In this document: positions 55,875-64,000 of the stretch, piece by piece
Layout of the letters: every line of letters begins with the position of its first letter
Position numbering within the stretch: the stretch's first letter is position 1
Origin: UMGS1696 sp963642885
GTDB lineage: Bacteria; Bacillota; Clostridia; Oscillospirales; CAG-272
Assembly: GCA_963642885.1 (NCBI GenBank)
Contig: CAVIJI010000007.1
Span: 1 to 64,000 of the forward strand
Direction of reading: 5' to 3'
Length of the DNA stretch: 64,000 nucleotides
The notes under the pieces: generated by a model
What the model saw: only the letters and a program-made list of their open reading frames with translations
Database searches by the model: none
Told to the model about the DNA's origin: nothing
Made by a program: the position numbers and the translations under genes

Positions 55875-58112
55875 TTGGGTAAAAAAAGCAAGAAATCTAA
55901 AGAAAAAGAGCTTAAATCACTGACAAAGGGTTATTCTTCGAAGGGTATTGTCACAAAAGGCATTATCGGAAAAAACAGCGCGGCAAACACACGCGGCGGA
56001 TTCACCGCAGGCGGGCATTCTCATAACGGCAATTCCCGCTCATCGGGAATGAGCGGCGGTGCTCACGGCAATTCGTCTAAATTCAAGCCGCAGTCGCTAT
56101 GCGGTACGTTCTCATACAGCGGAAGGGGCTTCGGTTTTGTCGTACCCGACGGAGATGACGGCGACAACGATATTTTCGTCTCGCCGCGTGAAACCATGGG
56201 CGCCATGACGGGTGACCATGTGACGGTTAGCATTACGGGAATCGGAGAAAAGGGTTCGCCCGAGGGAAGCGTTACCGAGGTGGAATCCACGGTCGATTCG
56301 ATTATCGGCTCTCTCCGTGTCGTTCCCGCAGTCGGACGCTATGACGGTTACTCTTACGTCATCCCCGACAACAAGCGTCTCGGCGTTATTGTTTACATTC
56401 CCGAGGATAATGTCAAAAATCTCGACGCGCACGATATGGATAAAGTCGAGGTTATCCCGTGTGACGGAGATTTTTTCGCAAGAAACAAATCAATAACGGT
56501 TCGCGGCCCCGAGGATATGCCTTACTTCGATGTAAAAGGCAAAATATCAAAGGTATTCGGCTCGGCGCTGACACGTGACGCGAACTATTCCGCCGTTCTG
56601 TATCAATCGGGCATACGCACGGTCTTTCCCGACGAGGTTTTAGCCGACGCTCAAAGAGCAGCCGCACAGCCTCTCGAGCTCGGCGACAGAACCGACCTGC
56701 GTGACAAGCTCATTATGACAATCGACGGAGCGGGCGCGAAAGACCTCGATGACGCCGTATCGCTCGAAAAAATCGACGGAGGCTGGATTCTCGGCGTACA
56801 TATCGCGGACGTATCCAATTATGTCCGTCAGAACACCCCTGTTGAGGAAGAAGCTCGCCTTCGCGGCACGAGCGTATATTTTACTGACAAGGTTGTGCCG
56901 ATGCTGCCCGAAATCCTGTCAAACGGCGTATGTTCCCTGAACGCGGGCGAGGACAAGTACGCGCTCAGCGCGGAAATCACACTCGATGACGACGGTAACA
57001 GAAAAAACACACGCATTTTCAAATCGATGATAAGAAGCACCGTGCGCGGTGTTTACGATGAAGTCAACGACATATTCGACAATCCCGACAGTCCGTTCCG
57101 CGACAAGTACGCACCCGTACTCGGTATGCTTTCCGATATGCATGAAATGTACCGCAAGCTGTCCGCTCTGCAGGAGGAAAGAGGCGTAATGGAGCTTGAG
57201 GACTGCGAGCCCGTTATCATAGTGGACGAAAACTCCATGCCCGTCGATATTATAAAGAGAATACGCGGAGATGCGGAGAAAATGATCGAGCAGTTCATGC
57301 TTCAGGCAAACATGGGGGTTGCCGAGGTGCTGAAATCTCTCGGTCTGCCCTGCCTGTACCGTATTCACGAAAAGCCGTCGGAAGAAAAAATCGAGAATTT
57401 CGTAACCTTCGCGCACAATGTCGGACTGAACACCGCACACGCTCTGACCGCGGACAGCGCACACGAGCTGAGCGTTGCTCTCATGGAAATACTGAATGAG
57501 GCGAGAGAAAAGGAAATCGAGGACTCGGTATCCGAAATGATGCTCCGTTCGATGATGAAAGCGAAATATCAGGCGGTTTGTCTGCCGCACTTCGGTCTCG
57601 GAGCGGATACATACTGCCATTTCACCTCACCTATCAGACGTTATCCCGACACATTCGTGCATACCGTCATAACAACTGTGCTCGAGAACACTTCGCTTAC
57701 GTCTCTCACGTTTACATCAAAGCTCGATTCCGTTCCCCATGCCGTTACAGAGCTCGCGGACGCAGCCGAGGAGCGCGGAAGCTCCTCAACAGCGTGCGAG
57801 ATTACCGCGCTTAACGCCGAACGCGACATAGAAGATTTGTATATGACACTTTACATGCAGCCGAAAACGGGCGAGATTTTCGATGTACGTGTTTCATCCG
57901 TAATCCGCAGCGGTATGTTTGTACAGTGCGACAACCTCGTGGAAGGCTTCATTCCCGCGACAACGCTGCCGGGATCGAAAACAAATCCGGAAATGATGAC
58001 GCTGTACTATGCCGGCAGAAAATACGAGCTCGGCACGCCTCTCCGCGCTAAGCTGGTAGACGCCGATGTTCCCACAAGGAAAATCACATTCGAGCTTGCC
58101 GACGAATTATAA
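55875..58112 (+). CDS. rnr: Ribonuclease R
   Basis: A 745-residue 3'-to-5' exoribonuclease for structured RNA. The N-terminal 72 residues are a Lys, then Gly/Ser/His-rich low-complexity arm. Cold-shock-like domains follow (GTFSYSGRGFGFVVPDG), then the RNB catalytic domain with the Asp cluster in TIDGAGAKDLDDAVS (Asp284, 290, 292, 293) and a C-terminal S1 domain. Translation starts at TTG at 55875, eight bases after AAGGAG. It follows secG. Confidence 0.94.
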   Translation: MGKKSKKSKEKELKSLTKGYSSKGIVTKGIIGKNSAANTRGGFTAGGHSHNGNSRSSGMSGGAHGNSSKFKPQSLCGTFSYSGRGFGFVVPDGDDGDNDIFVSPRETMGAMTGDHVTVSITGIGEKGSPEGSVTEVESTVDSIIGSLRVVPAVGRYDGYSYVIPDNKRLGVIVYIPEDNVKNLDAHDMDKVEVIPCDGDFFARNKSITVRGPEDMPYFDVKGKISKVFGSALTRDANYSAVLYQSGIRTVFPDEVLADAQRAAAQPLELGDRTDLRDKLIMTIDGAGAKDLDDAVSLEKIDGGWILGVHIADVSNYVRQNTPVEEEARLRGTSVYFTDKVVPMLPEILSNGVCSLNAGEDKYALSAEITLDDDGNRKNTRIFKSMIRSTVRGVYDEVNDIFDNPDSPFRDKYAPVLGMLSDMHEMYRKLSALQEERGVMELEDCEPVIIVDENSMPVDIIKRIRGDAEKMIEQFMLQANMGVAEVLKSLGLPCLYRIHEKPSEEKIENFVTFAHNVGLNTAHALTADSAHELSVALMEILNEAREKEIEDSVSEMMLRSMMKAKYQAVCLPHFGLGADTYCHFTSPIRRYPDTFVHTVITTVLENTSLTSLTFTSKLDSVPHAVTELADAAEERGSSSTACEITALNAERDIEDLYMTLYMQPKTGEIFDVRVSSVIRSGMFVQCDNLVEGFIPATTLPGSKTNPEMMTLYYAGRKYELGTPLRAKLVDADVPTRKITFELADEL

Positions 58113-58134
58113 TATAAATACAATATTTCCGAGG

Positions 58135-58172
58135 GGATCCCCGACATTGCGGGATCTCCTTTTGTGTTTTTA
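58135..58172 (+). terminator. rnr terminator
   Basis: GGGGATCCC pairs with GGGATCTCC (one G-U), then TTTTGTGTTTTT. Confidence 0.75.
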
Positions 58173-58252
58173 CATCTGTCGGGGTGGGGATAATCGCCGC
58201 TATAGCACGAAATGTTCATATAACGGCTTAGATATCGGATTTACGGCATTAA

Positions 58253-58487
58253 AACAACCTCGAACGTACGGGAGTTGTTATCGAGGCTTTGGCGGCTGAA
58301 ACCTATAAGGACGTTATCCCCGCACTCGGCACAAAGCTTGCACGTGACGCGGAAACCGTTGAAATGATGCCGCAGGGCACAACCGATGTTGCTCCCTACT
58401 TGGTAGAGCATTGAAAACAAGGCTATGCGGAACTATGATGAGCTTTACGAAGCGGTTGAAGAAGATATCGCCATGAGAGATGAATAA
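58253..58487 (+). pseudogene. C-terminal fragment of a solute-binding lipoprotein
   Basis: Translated in two frames, this stretch reads like the last third of the lipoprotein family at 5672-12360 and 28984: LERTGVVIEALAAETYKDVIPALGTKLARDAETVEMM (58253-58414), a stop, then, one base out of frame, NYDELYEAVEEDIAMRDE ending at 58487. The start, signal peptide and most of the domain are missing, and there is no promoter. It looks like the remains of a deleted sixth copy. Confidence 0.7.
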
Positions 58488-58576
58488 ACGCATATGTTTA
58501 TTCACCCGTGAACATAGTACATAAAACCGTGGTTAAGAAGTATCGCTTATTTTGTTAATATAACGGTCATTAAGTG

Positions 58577-58605
58577 TTGACAAAATGTGAATTGTATGCT
58601 AAAAT
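58577..58605 (+). promoter_or_regulatory. Promoter of the 35-residue membrane peptide
   Basis: TTGACA at 58577-58582, 17-base spacer, TAAAAT at 58600-58605. Confidence 0.75.
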
Positions 58606-58639
58606 ATATATGACATTATAAGAAAGGAAGTATCATGCC

Positions 58640-58747
58640 ATGTCACATCTCGTATATGTACCGTCGTCCGCGGAAATCGTTATTTTAGCTGCCTTTCTCG
58701 TATTCATGACAGGTCTTCTTACCCACATCTCCGCAAGGAAAAAGTAA
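58640..58747 (+). CDS. 35-residue single-span membrane microprotein
   Basis: A short frame with an ATG at 58640, AAAGGAAG upstream, and a product made of a short polar start, one hydrophobic span (about 12-28, AEIVILAAFLVFMTG) and a basic end. A consensus promoter lies before it and a strong terminator after it, so this is an independent transcript. No family is recognised. Comparable small proteins act as membrane regulators or as toxins; nothing here decides between these. Confidence 0.6.
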   Translation: MSHLVYVPSSAEIVILAAFLVFMTGLLTHISARKK

Positions 58748-58762
58748 TATAAAACACCGAGT

Positions 58763-58804
58763 AAAACGGCATCCGACGAGAAATCTTCGAATGCCGTTTT
58801 TTTT
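58763..58804 (+). terminator. Terminator after the microprotein gene
   Basis: AAAACGGCAT pairs with ATGCCGTTTT around an inner CGA/TCG stem, then eight T. It may also serve the convergent radical SAM gene. Confidence 0.85.
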
Positions 58805-58810
58805 GCGTAT

Positions 58811-59803
58811 TCAATTCCGTACGTACGCGCTTCCCTGACAGCTGTTTCTGCGGTACAGCTCCTTGTCTATTTCGTTTACAACCTCGGTTTTACGTCTGCT
58901 CCACATCGGCGCAAGCAGTGTGTCCGCCATTCCGTCTCCCGTCACTCTGCCGATAACCGTCTCGGGCGGCAGTATTTCGAGCTGATCGCAAACGATTTTC
59001 ACATATTCGTCCCTTGTCATCGGTATATAATCACCGTCAAGGTACATCTTCTCGAGAACCGTACCCTTCAGCACGTGCAAAAGGTGCAGCTTGACTATAT
59101 CGGGACACAGGCGTGCGGTGTCGGCGGCGCTTTGCATCATATCGGAATAGTTTTCCCCGGGCAGCCCGTTTATCAGATGCACAGCCACGGTAAATCTTTT
59201 GTTTATAAAGCTTTCGCATCGGTATTCGGCGTTTACCTCATCCCTCAGCTTAATCAGTCTGCCGTAGCCGTCGAGAAACTCGGCGTAGGTATGGCAGCGG
59301 TTTATTCTCTCCGCCGTCATATCGTTTGTGGTCTGCAATCCGAGCTCCACCGTAAGCGGAATTTTCCGAGCGGTATCGTACAGCAGCTTCATAACGCTTT
59401 CCCCCAGACAGTCCGCACGTGTCGCTATGTCAAGCATAAGCGCGTTCGGCAGCTCCGCGGCCGTCATGTAAATGTCCCGCAATTTGCTTATATCCCCGTA
59501 TGTATTGGTGTTCGACTGGAGATACGGAATAAACCCCACGGGCTTCCACTTGCGTGTCATTATCTCACAGCCGTGACGATACTGCTCCTCTATTCCCTCT
59601 CCCACAGCGGAGGCACTTCCGTTCAGGCAGTATATGCATCCGCCGTGTCCCCGCGTCCCGTCGAGATTCGGACAGGTTGCGCCGATATCGAGAGACACCT
59701 TCGCCGTTTTTCCGCCGTATCTTCTCTTTAGATACCAGTCGTACGTCATATATCTTTTATTAGTATCCGAATATTTATACGGATTTGTATCCCTCTGTGC
59801 CAT
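58811..59803 (-). CDS. TIGR01212-type radical SAM protein (YhcC family)
   Basis: A 330-residue radical SAM enzyme. Its 4Fe-4S site uses Cys44, Cys56 and Cys59 within GATCPNLDGTRGHGGCIYC, the spaced cysteine pattern typical of this ELP3-like family rather than the usual CxxxCxxC. PVELGLQTTNDMTAERINR and HLINGLPGE follow. E. coli YhcC and relatives have no firmly assigned reaction. No clear promoter is seen upstream, only a TATAAT box. Confidence 0.88.
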   Translation of the reverse strand: MAQRDTNPYKYSDTNKRYMTYDWYLKRRYGGKTAKVSLDIGATCPNLDGTRGHGGCIYCLNGSASAVGEGIEEQYRHGCEIMTRKWKPVGFIPYLQSNTNTYGDISKLRDIYMTAAELPNALMLDIATRADCLGESVMKLLYDTARKIPLTVELGLQTTNDMTAERINRCHTYAEFLDGYGRLIKLRDEVNAEYRCESFINKRFTVAVHLINGLPGENYSDMMQSAADTARLCPDIVKLHLLHVLKGTVLEKMYLDGDYIPMTRDEYVKIVCDQLEILPPETVIGRVTGDGMADTLLAPMWSRRKTEVVNEIDKELYRRNSCQGSAYVRN

Positions 59804-59904
59804 AATACAGCTCCGACAAAATCAATATTTGCACAATTATACAATAACATTCGGCTTTATATAAGAATAAAATGATAAATATTTTGAAATTTTGTCTTTA
59901 CCCC

Positions 59905-59933
59905 TTGTTTTTTCGGGCGTAATGGCATATAAT
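59905..59933 (+). promoter_or_regulatory. Possible promoter of the aminotransferase gene
   Basis: TTGTTT at 59905-59910, 17-base spacer, TATAAT at 59928-59933. The -35 box is weak. Confidence 0.5.
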
Positions 59934-60074
59934 AAAAGCGGTTTTGCAAGTAGCGCAACGAAATATTTCATCTTTAGCCGTTATTTCGCATTTACGACGC
60001 TTTACAGTGAATAAATCCGATGCGTTAAATTCATTTTACATCAATTTCTTCATTCTGTGGGAGGATTACCTATT

Positions 60075-61376
60075 ATGCAGACAGCCGAAAAGAAACCTTT
60101 CTCCGAACTGAGCGCGGATGAGTTAAATCAAATCGTCTCGTCCGAGCAGGCGAAGCTCGACCGTTGGTCGGATATGAACCTTACACTCGACCTCACCAGA
60201 GGAAAGCCGAATCAGGCGCAGCTCGACCTCTCATCGGGTATGCTCAATATCATAAGCAACCGCGGCGACTGCTTCAGCGCGAGCGGACTCGACTGCCGAA
60301 ATTACGGCATTCTCGACGGTCTCCCGGAGACTAAACAGCTTTTCAGCGATCTTCTCGGAATTCCCGCGAAGAACATTCTCGTACTCGGAAACTCCTCGCT
60401 CAACGTCATGTACGACACGATAGTGCGCGCCATGCTTTTCGGAGTAGCGGGCGGACACGAACCGTGGTGCCGTCAGGGCAGAATCAAGTTCATCTGTCCC
60501 TCTCCCGGATATGACCGTCACTTCACAATCTGCCGTGAGATGGGAATCGAAATGGTACCCGTCAAGCTGAACGCAGACGGCCCCGACATGAATGAAGTTT
60601 ACAATATAGCATGCTCCGACCCGTCCGTAAAGGGTATGTGGTGCGTGCCGAAATTCTCGAATCCCGAAGGAATCACCTATTCCGATGAGGTTGTGGAACA
60701 AATCGCTATGATGAAGCCCGCCGCTCCCGACTTCCGTATATTCTGGGATAACGCCTACGCCGTACATGAATTGTATGACGAAACGGTGCCGATTGCGAAT
60801 ATTTTCGACAAAGCAAAGGAATACGGCACGGAGGACAACATCTTCTATTTCGCATCAACCTCGAAAATCACGTTCCCCGGCTCGGGACTTGCCATCATGG
60901 CGGCATCGGACAAAAACCTCGAGCAAATCCGTCCCATTATCGCCACACAGACAATAGGCTACGATAAAATCAACCAGATGAGACATGTAAAGTTCTTCAA
61001 AAACGCGGACGGCATCAGAGCGCACATGAGACTTCATGCCGAAATACTCAGACCGAAATTCGAGCTTGTCGAGGAGAAATTCGAAGAACACCTCGGCGGA
61101 CTCGGTATCGCCCACTGGACAAAGCCGCGCGGAGGATACTTCATCAGTCTGTATGTATCGGAAGGCTGTGCGAGACGTGTATATCAGATAGCGCGCTCGG
61201 TCGGCGTTACGCTCACAACCGCAGGCTCGTCGTATCCGTACGGACGTGACCCCTATGACTCCAACCTCAGAATCGCACCCTCCTATCCCGAACCCGAGGA
61301 GCTCGATCAGGCTATTGAAATTCTCTGCTCATGTATAAAGCTCGCGTGTGCGGAAAAGCTGCTCAAAAAGAACTGA
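60075..61376 (+). CDS. Aminotransferase of the AspT (PF12897) type
   Basis: A 433-residue fold-type I PLP enzyme. RGKPNQAQLDLS, the NYGILDGLPETKQLF segment, WCVPKFSNPEGITY, FWDNAYAVHEL and the PLP lysine in STSKITFPGSG (Lys264) match the group containing the Corynebacterium aspartate aminotransferase AspT, which interconverts aspartate and 2-oxoglutarate with oxaloacetate and glutamate. The reaction is inferred from this subgroup. The ATG at 60075 has GGGAGG upstream. A terminator follows. Confidence 0.88.
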   Translation: MQTAEKKPFSELSADELNQIVSSEQAKLDRWSDMNLTLDLTRGKPNQAQLDLSSGMLNIISNRGDCFSASGLDCRNYGILDGLPETKQLFSDLLGIPAKNILVLGNSSLNVMYDTIVRAMLFGVAGGHEPWCRQGRIKFICPSPGYDRHFTICREMGIEMVPVKLNADGPDMNEVYNIACSDPSVKGMWCVPKFSNPEGITYSDEVVEQIAMMKPAAPDFRIFWDNAYAVHELYDETVPIANIFDKAKEYGTEDNIFYFASTSKITFPGSGLAIMAASDKNLEQIRPIIATQTIGYDKINQMRHVKFFKNADGIRAHMRLHAEILRPKFELVEEKFEEHLGGLGIAHWTKPRGGYFISLYVSEGCARRVYQIARSVGVTLTTAGSSYPYGRDPYDSNLRIAPSYPEPEELDQAIEILCSCIKLACAEKLLKKN

Positions 61377-61401
61377 TTTCATTTATTATATTTATTACTT
61401 T

Positions 61402-61427
61402 AAAGAAGCCTTCGGGCTTCTTTTTTT
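61402..61427 (+). terminator. Aminotransferase terminator
   Basis: AAAGAAGCC pairs with GGCTTCTTT around a TTCG loop, then T-run. Confidence 0.9.
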
Positions 61428-61447
61428 GTCATTTTACAGCAGTCTTC

Positions 61448-61476
61448 TTGATTTTTCGTTACCTGTATAGTATAAT
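61448..61476 (+). promoter_or_regulatory. Promoter region with repeated TATAAT boxes
   Basis: TTGATT at 61448-61453, 17-base spacer, TATAAT at 61471-61476. Three further TATAAT copies follow at 61481, 61489 and 61497, so the transcription start may be imprecise. Confidence 0.7.
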
Positions 61477-61519
61477 AGTGTATAATAGTATAATTGTATA
61501 ATTAAGAAAGGGATTCAGC

Positions 61520-63172
61520 GTGAAAAATAAACTTGTGCTTTGCCTTCTTCTTGCGGCTTGTCTGATCCCGTCGGTTGTCGCCTATGTCAGCTACAATACG
61601 ACGCAGAATGCTCCGATAGACGAAAGCAACGCGGTTTCAATCTCGATTGATGATATAAACGGCAAAAACTTTTCCTATACGAAGGAAGCGGACGGAGACA
61701 CCGCCGATCAGCTTATAAGCTACTTCCTCGGCACCGTGAAAAACGCCCAGTCGATTGTGGCGCTTCCCGACTCTCTGATGGGCGAGAAATTTTTCAAAGT
61801 TGACCTCTCCTCAGGCGCGAAAACCGTAACATACGAGTATTACTTTACGACAGATCCGTCTACCTGCTATCTGCGCTCGTCCGACGGAGCGACATATAAA
61901 ATCTCGCAAGCCGACGCGGAAACGTTTATAACAAGCGAATACGCGGAAAGCCTGTACGGAGAAGCGGCTATGCCTACGCTCACCCTCTCCCATTCCTACG
62001 ATATCCAGCCCGACAGCGCCGTATGGCAGTACAAAAACTATACGGGTTCGTTTGTCGATGCCGACACATCGTCGCTTGTGTTCGATCATACGGAATCGTA
62101 CGAGCTTGAGGGCGGAATCGATCTCACCTTCGATATGACTCCCGATTTCTGTTCGGTTAAGATTACGGACGATGACGGAGCCTCCCTCTTCGAAGGTTCT
62201 CTCGCCGACATCTCGCTGTTCACTACCAACGACACGGGTTACATTAACATCGAGGTTCTCGCGAAATGGTACGAGGACCCGTCACGAAACTTCTGCGGAG
62301 AGCTCGACTATAAATTCTCCTCTCTCGTCACGGCGCCCGCCGAATTTTATCTCGGCGTATCCACCGTCGAAGCGGGAAAATTCACCGCCATCACCGCGCT
62401 TAACGTAACAAAGCCCGAAAATATCAAGTATTCATCCACAATGGGCGGAGACATTACTCCCGTATTCTACAAGGTCGACGAAAGCACCGCGGTCGCTCTG
62501 CTTCCGATTTCACTTGACGTACCCACGGGAGTGTACACCATCACCTTCGTATACGGCGGAACCACTCAGGACACCAACATTACCGTTGAAAACAGCGGTG
62601 AAAAGACCTCGAATTATCAGTTATCCGACACTATCATAGACACTTACCGTACAGACGCCAACCTCACGGCATTCACGAACACCGTCGAGAAGCTGACGGC
62701 ATCGGGCTCATCGACAAAATACTTCGACGGCTACTTCCTCGAGGGTATATCGGGTGACGCAACTCTCCTGCGCGGCTTCGGTCGACAGATTACACTTAAC
62801 GGTGCCTCCACTCCCGCATACCGCAACAACGGTGTCGACTACAGAGCGGCAGCCGGACTCGATGTTGTCGCCGCCAATGCCGGTGAGGTCGTGTATGCCT
62901 CCTCCGACTGTCTGTACGCGGGCAACATGGTCGTAATCGAGCATGGCTACGGACTGAAAACATGGTACTACAATCTCGGCTCGATTGACGTATCCGTCGG
63001 TGATACCGTCGCACGCGGAGACAAAATCGGAACCACGGGTCAGACAGGCTTCACGGGCGAGGTCGGCGCTCACATCGCAATGTCCGTCGGAAGCACCTTC
63101 GTTTCCCCGTACGACACATGGCAGGATTCAACGGATTACGGAAAGATAATCATCGCGAAAATAGACGAATAA
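61520..63172 (+). CDS. Exported protein with catalytically degenerate M23 (LytM) domain
   Basis: A 550-residue protein with an N-terminal membrane helix or signal peptide (about 5-25), about 400 residues I do not recognise, and an M23 fold in the last 110. The zinc-binding positions are changed: the first His is Ala (RAAAGLDV), the His of the HxH pair's second half is Ala (GAHIAMSV), and the middle YxHL is YYNL. The pattern resembles non-enzymatic LytM proteins such as SpoIIQ or EnvC, which act as scaffolds or activators. It starts with GTG at 61520 after AAAGGGATTC. Confidence 0.75.
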   Translation: MKNKLVLCLLLAACLIPSVVAYVSYNTTQNAPIDESNAVSISIDDINGKNFSYTKEADGDTADQLISYFLGTVKNAQSIVALPDSLMGEKFFKVDLSSGAKTVTYEYYFTTDPSTCYLRSSDGATYKISQADAETFITSEYAESLYGEAAMPTLTLSHSYDIQPDSAVWQYKNYTGSFVDADTSSLVFDHTESYELEGGIDLTFDMTPDFCSVKITDDDGASLFEGSLADISLFTTNDTGYINIEVLAKWYEDPSRNFCGELDYKFSSLVTAPAEFYLGVSTVEAGKFTAITALNVTKPENIKYSSTMGGDITPVFYKVDESTAVALLPISLDVPTGVYTITFVYGGTTQDTNITVENSGEKTSNYQLSDTIIDTYRTDANLTAFTNTVEKLTASGSSTKYFDGYFLEGISGDATLLRGFGRQITLNGASTPAYRNNGVDYRAAAGLDVVAANAGEVVYASSDCLYAGNMVVIEHGYGLKTWYYNLGSIDVSVGDTVARGDKIGTTGQTGFTGEVGAHIAMSVGSTFVSPYDTWQDSTDYGKIIIAKIDE

Positions 63173-63237
63173 GTATCGGCGAATGATTGACTGACCGATA
63201 AAAATTCAAGTCGTACATATTCAATACATCTGCATTT

Positions 63238-63286
63238 AAACCGTGCGCTTGTTACCGTCTTCTCGGTGCATGACGCACGGTTTTGT
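63238..63286 (+). terminator. Terminator after the degenerate M23 gene
   Basis: AAACCGTGCG pairs with CGCACGGTTT around a 26-base loop, then TTGT. Confidence 0.65.
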
Positions 63287-63301
63287 AAATCGAGGTAAAA
63301 A

Positions 63302-64000
63302 ATGATAAAATTCATAACAGGCAGAAGCGGATACGGCAAAAGCGGCATGATAACACGTGAGGTCTGCGCGCTTCTTAACGACGGCGGAAACGCCGTAGTT
63401 ATCGTACCCGAGCAGGAAACCGTGGTTTGGGAACGCAAATTCGCTTTTCTGCTCCCGCCGTCATCGAATCTTCATCTCGAGGTAACCAACTTCACAAATT
63501 TAGCCCGCTCGGTTTTTCGTGAATACGGAGGACTCGCCGACAGTGTTATCGACAAAGGCTCACGTATTCTCATAGTATGGAAGGCTATGCTTTCCGTATG
63601 GAAAAGTCTGCGGGTATACAATAAAATTTCATCACACGAGGACAGAAGCATTCCGATACTGCTCCGCGCCATTGACGAGCTGAAAAGAAACGGAATAACT
63701 CCCGAGGAGGCGGAAGCCGCGCTTGAAAAAATGTCTTCCGACACTGATGCCGCGGAGAGATCGGGCAAGTACGGCAGCTTCGTCGACAGGCTGTCGGACG
63801 CCGTGCTTGTATACACCGCATACAATTCCCTCCTGCATGAGGAATACATCGACAGCTCGGATGTCGAAACAAAGCTTGCGCAGTCCATATCCGTCAATCC
63901 GTATTTTAAAGGAAAGAGCGTTTTTATAGATTCGTTTCTGTCGTTTACGAGCGGACAGGAAAAAATCATACGCGAAATCATGCGCTCCGCCGACAGCTTC
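63302..64000 (+). CDS. addB: ATP-dependent nuclease subunit B, N-terminal part (AddB)
   Basis: The first 233 residues of a protein cut by the window edge. ITGRSGYGKS is the nucleotide-binding loop at the start, then VVIVPEQETVVWERKF, and FTNLARSVFREYGG match AddB/RexB, the helicase-nuclease partner of AddA in double-strand break repair of Firmicutes. The full protein should be over 1000 residues and end with an iron-sulfur nuclease domain, not visible here. It begins at ATG 63302. Confidence 0.8.
   Translation, partial: MIKFITGRSGYGKSGMITREVCALLNDGGNAVVIVPEQETVVWERKFAFLLPPSSNLHLEVTNFTNLARSVFREYGGLADSVIDKGSRILIVWKAMLSVWKSLRVYNKISSHEDRSIPILLRAIDELKRNGITPEEAEAALEKMSSDTDAAERSGKYGSFVDRLSDAVLVYTAYNSLLHEEYIDSSDVETKLAQSISVNPYFKGKSVFIDSFLSFTSGQEKIIREIMRSADSF

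Overview
This window reads as a chromosome segment from an uncultured, probably anaerobic clostridial member of the Bacillota (Firmicutes). Evidence for this is the RNase Y gene, an IreB-family phosphoprotein, a RecD2 helicase, an AddB start, RibU under an FMN riboswitch, metK under a SAM-I riboswitch, strong AGGAGG ribosome binding sites, clean TTGACN-17-TATAAT promoters, TTG and GTG starts, and many lipoprotein signal peptides. The lineage is inferred and cannot be fixed to a family from sequence alone. Two runs of exactly ten N (28838-28847 and 36011-36020) look like scaffold joins, so gene order across them is not proven. I saw no tRNA or rRNA gene, CRISPR array, transposase, phage gene or complete mobile element.

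Region 1 (1-5476): a lipoprotein start on the minus strand, then glyA, an IreB-type regulator, an aldo/keto reductase with two 4Fe-4S clusters, ribF, and a penicillin-binding-protein-like DD-peptidase whose third active-site motif is degenerate. Region 2 (5568-12420): four tandem paralogous solute-binding lipoproteins, each with its own promoter and no permease nearby. A fifth copy lies at 28984 and a decayed C-terminal fragment of the family at 58253. Region 3 (12425-28830): the housekeeping core: rplS, rpoB, rpoC (separated by five 59-bp tandem repeats), rpsL-rpsG-fusA-tuf, an FMN riboswitch with ribU, and a SAM-I riboswitch with metK.

Region 4 (30506-40450): recD2, a MarR regulator behind a HAAS-domain membrane protein, a large secreted SLH/ricin-lectin/M23 protein, a zinc-ribbon membrane protein, a cytoplasmic-looking parvulin, a histidine phosphatase plus short-chain dehydrogenase pair, and a membrane protein that resembles a decayed ApbE flavinyltransferase. 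Region 5 (40577-48795, minus strand): one Opp-type peptide ABC transporter operon, oppA-oppB-oppC-oppD-oppF. Four of its five proteins are remodelled: OppA looks circularly permuted, OppB carries a large extracytoplasmic insertion, OppD has about 230 extra residues with coiled coil inside its ATPase core, and OppF has a membrane tail. I regard this as the most interesting system in the window.

Region 6 (48940-64000): an MBOAT/SGNH pair for O-acylation of a surface polymer, an FAD oxidoreductase, rny, secG-rnr, the solute-binding-protein fragment, a 35-residue membrane microprotein with its own promoter and terminator, a YhcC-type radical SAM protein, an AspT-type aminotransferase, a large protein with a catalytically degenerate M23 domain, and the start of addB. 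Much of the accessory content concerns the cell surface and nutrient uptake, as expected of a host-associated fermenter; that lifestyle is an inference.
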